Origin: Candidatus Aenigmatarchaeota archaeon
GTDB taxonomy: Archaea; Aenigmatarchaeota; Aenigmatarchaeia; CG10238-14; SCSR01
DNA: 48,572 nucleotides
NCBI GenBank assembly: GCA_016198705.1
Contig: JACQIA010000013.1
Location: 1-48,572, forward strand
Direction of reading: 5' to 3'
Part shown: positions 46,164 to 48,572 of the stretch, in pieces
How positions within the stretch are numbered: the stretch's first letter is position 1
Layout of the letters: every line of letters begins with the position of its first letter
The notes under the pieces: model-generated
What the model was told of the DNA's origin: nothing
What the model saw: the letters and a program-made list of their open reading frames with translations, nothing else
Database searches by the model: none
Position numbers and translations under genes: made by a program

Positions 46164-47150
46164 ATGGTCGATCAACTCTATGATTTGATAATTGTAGGCG
46201 GCGGGGTAGTGGGTTATGCAGGGGCGATGTATGCTGGAAGAATGCAGCTGAAGACTTTGGTATTAGGGGAGCTTCTTGGAGGCACGATAATCCTTACTGA
46301 TGTGGTGGAAAATTATCCTGGGTTTATACGCCTAACTGGGCAGGAACTTGCAGATAAGTTGAAAGAACATGCACTCGATTATAAAGAGTTTGTGGAAATC
46401 AAAGAAGAGAAAGTGGCTCAAGTGAAAATGCATGGGAACTGTTTTGATGTTTTTACAGACAATGGGAAAAAATACCAGTCGAAAGCTGTCATTTTTGCAA
46501 CTGGAATGAAGCATAGGGAATTAAACGTACCTGGTGAGAAGGAGTTTGCTGGCAAGGGCGTGCATACGTGCATGCTTTGCGATGGGTTCTTCTTCAAAAA
46601 TAAAATTATAGGTGTTGTGGGCGGAAGTGATTCTGCGGCCAAAGAAGCCTTGTTAGGAACTCAATGGGCAAAGAAAATCTACATAATTTATCGCGGTGAG
46701 AAGATTCGAGCCGAGCCTATTAATGGCAGGAGGATAGAAGAAAAAATAAAAGAAGGCAAGATGGAAATCATAAACAATACAAACATAAAGGAGATTAAAG
46801 GAAATGAAAGGGTTACTCATGTGATATTTGACAAACCCTATAAAGGAGGTAAGGAATTCAAGCTGGACGGGCTTTTCGTAGAAATTGGAGCTGATCCCCA
46901 GTCGGAATTGGCAAAGTCATTGGGTGTAAAAACAAATGAAAAGGGGGAGATTGCCATAGATAGGGAGGCTAAGACCAACGTTCCTGGTGTATTTGCTGCT
47001 GGAGATGTAGTTGACACAAGGTTTAAGCAGGCAATTACTGGTGCCGGGGAGGTTGTGTTGGCTGTCTATTCTGCCTATACGTATATCAACACTACAGAAA
47101 TGGTTTGTCCTGTTTCTGATGAAGAAATTCAAGAAAAGGTAAAAAAATAA
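46164..47150 (+). CDS. trxB: Thioredoxin reductase-like pyridine nucleotide-disulfide oxidoreductase
   Basis: GGGVVGYAGAMYAGRMQ, CMLCDGFFFKNK redox motif, GVVGGSDSAAKEAL, GVFAAGDVVDTRFKQAITGAGEG-like C-terminus. Confidence 0.9.
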   Translation: MVDQLYDLIIVGGGVVGYAGAMYAGRMQLKTLVLGELLGGTIILTDVVENYPGFIRLTGQELADKLKEHALDYKEFVEIKEEKVAQVKMHGNCFDVFTDNGKKYQSKAVIFATGMKHRELNVPGEKEFAGKGVHTCMLCDGFFFKNKIIGVVGGSDSAAKEALLGTQWAKKIYIIYRGEKIRAEPINGRRIEEKIKEGKMEIINNTNIKEIKGNERVTHVIFDKPYKGGKEFKLDGLFVEIGADPQSELAKSLGVKTNEKGEIAIDREAKTNVPGVFAAGDVVDTRFKQAITGAGEVVLAVYSAYTYINTTEMVCPVSDEEIQEKVKK

Positions 47151-47151
47151 A

Positions 47152-47247
47152 TTAACCTGTTCTTTTCATTGGTCCACAACATGTTTGCCTAGAATCTGCA
47201 GGTGCGTTTCTTGTCGAACCGCAACTTGAGCATTCAAACTTAGCCAT
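47152..47247 (-). CDS. Small zinc-ribbon microprotein (31 aa)
   Basis: MAKFECSSCGSTRNAPADSRQTCCGPMKRTG; absent from ORF track. Confidence 0.6.
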   Translation of the reverse strand: MAKFECSSCGSTRNAPADSRQTCCGPMKRTG

Positions 47248-47261
47248 TTTTGTCACTATTT

Positions 47262-48257
47262 TCACCTCCCAGGAATCATAACCTCTAATTGAAGCTTCCT
47301 CTTTAAGTTTTCGAGCATGTCATCTGTCATAGAATCTATATCATATGATGGTTCCCATCCCCATTCTTCCCTAGCTTCAGAATCATCTAAAGAACGAGGC
47401 CATGAGTCTGCTATAGCTTGCTTTTTTGGAACTACTTGATAATGCATCTTGAATGCCGGAATCCTCCTCCTTATTGATGATGCTAATTCTTCAGGAGTGA
47501 AACTCATTGCATTGACATTAAAGTCCGTCCGGTGTCTTAATCTTGAGCCGTCAGCCTCGCTCAAATCTATCAAAGCCTTTATGGCGTCTGGCATGTACAT
47601 CATAGGAAGAGCGGTGTTTGGTTTAAGATAGCTTGTGTATTCCCCTTCTTTCAATGCTGCATAGTAAATTAAAACTGCGTAATCTGTAGTTCCTGGAGGA
47701 AGGCCGTCTAGCAAAAGTTTCAACTCTTCTTTCCAGCTTATTATCCCTGGAAATCTTACACCTCTTACATCTAGTCCATATTTGCCGTGGTACCAATAGC
47801 CCAGCAGTTCCCCTGCCACTTTGGATATCCCGTACAAGTATTTTGGCCGTTGGATTGTTAGTAGCGGTGTATTATCTCGCGGCGTTTCTGGGCCAAAAGC
47901 TGCAATTGAGCTTGGATAAACTACCTGTTTCACTCCATTTTTCCTTGCTACTTCTAGAACATTGTGTGTCCCGTTGAAATTCACATCCCATGCCACTTCT
48001 GGATGCTCTTCGGCTTCTCCGGAAAGAAGGGAAGCGAGGTGGAATATGTGGGTTATTCCATAATCTCTTATTGCATTTTCAATTTGGTCGTATTTTGTAA
48101 CATCAATGGTTGTATACGGCCCATATCCTAAAGTTGACGGGGGCGTTCTTCTGTGCCCTGCTACTATGACATTTTCGGCTCCGTATTTTGTTCTCAATGC
48201 GGGGACTAATTCAGAACCGATTTGTCCTGTTGCACCTGTAACAAGAATCTTCCTCAT
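47262..48257 (-). CDS. tdh: NAD-dependent epimerase-family L-threonine 3-dehydrogenase
   Basis: VTGATGQIGSELVPALR, FHLASLLSGEAEEHPEVAWDVNFNGT, TIQRPKYLYGISKVAGELLGYWYHGKYGLDVRGVRFPGIIS. Confidence 0.85.
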   Translation of the reverse strand: MRKILVTGATGQIGSELVPALRTKYGAENVIVAGHRRTPPSTLGYGPYTTIDVTKYDQIENAIRDYGITHIFHLASLLSGEAEEHPEVAWDVNFNGTHNVLEVARKNGVKQVVYPSSIAAFGPETPRDNTPLLTIQRPKYLYGISKVAGELLGYWYHGKYGLDVRGVRFPGIISWKEELKLLLDGLPPGTTDYAVLIYYAALKEGEYTSYLKPNTALPMMYMPDAIKALIDLSEADGSRLRHRTDFNVNAMSFTPEELASSIRRRIPAFKMHYQVVPKKQAIADSWPRSLDDSEAREEWGWEPSYDIDSMTDDMLENLKRKLQLEVMIPGR

Positions 48258-48385
48258 TTAAATCAGAAAATAATATATGGCATTATCGCAGAAATTATTG
48301 TTGTTGAAGTGTTCAATCCTTTTTTAATCATTAAATGCTAAAGTTATCTAGCCTCAAAGAAAATAAAGTGTAAAGTGACTTGCCA

Positions 48386-48502
48386 ATGTATTCCAGAAAT
48401 ACTTGCATGTTGTGCTCTTCTTGCATGAATGGTATGAAAATAAATGAACATGATGGCTTGTGTGAAAATTGTGGTCTGGTAATAGAAGATAAATTTATGT
48501 AA
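48386..48502 (+). CDS. Small zinc-ribbon microprotein (38 aa)
   Basis: MYSRNTCMLCSSCMNGMKINEHDGLCENCGLVIEDKFM; absent from ORF track. Confidence 0.6.
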   Translation: MYSRNTCMLCSSCMNGMKINEHDGLCENCGLVIEDKFM

Positions 48503-48572
48503 TTTTGATACTGTTAACTTAAGGTTGGTAAAGACTAAAAATGATATCTTTAAATATTATAAATGATAATAA

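Noticed and set aside
1-48572. CRISPR arrays, rRNA genes and tRNA genes
   Set aside because: No regularly spaced direct repeats, rRNA core motifs or clear tRNA arms noticed by eye; a tRNAscan/Infernal run would be needed to exclude tRNAs or small ncRNAs.

Overview
AT-rich archaeal-type chromosomal window (leaderless or short-leader genes, TATA/BRE-like promoters, many ATGA stop/start overlaps, archaeal-type protein families). The phylum cannot be fixed from this window alone. Main content: (1) a heavily sequon-decorated surface glycoprotein, truncated at the left edge, plus a second membrane-anchored surface protein and a MinD/coiled-coil pair; (2) NAD kinase, a thioredoxin-like protein and a RelE/RelB-type toxin-antitoxin pair; (3) a complete pyruvate/2-oxoacid dehydrogenase locus (E3, LipA, E1alpha, E1beta, E2, two lipoate-ligase-family proteins), interrupted by a Fic protein and a small Cas2/PaaX-C-like protein with palindromic sites; (4) malic enzyme, glutamate dehydrogenase, SDR; (5) a minus-strand metal/redox cluster (YHS-type Cu P-type ATPase, YHS microprotein, two His-rich extracytoplasmic membrane proteins, CcdA-like protein, stand-alone ATP-cone, Cys-rich small protein) next to a P-type II ATPase; (6) an amino-acid catabolism region (FrdA/AspO-like flavoprotein, fumarase/aspartase, split MgtE-like transporter, class III aminotransferases, ureohydrolase, proline dehydrogenase, three aldehyde dehydrogenases, saccharopine-dehydrogenase-like protein, thioredoxin reductase, threonine dehydrogenase). 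I also found eight small Cys-rich ORFs (31-55 aa) missing from the ORF track and several gene relics: a thioredoxin reductase pseudogene with a 201-bp in-frame deletion, a frameshifted ORF, a zinc-finger tail duplication and a possible ALDH relic. No CRISPR array, rRNA or convincing tRNA was seen. Product names are based on motif recognition by eye, not on searches.
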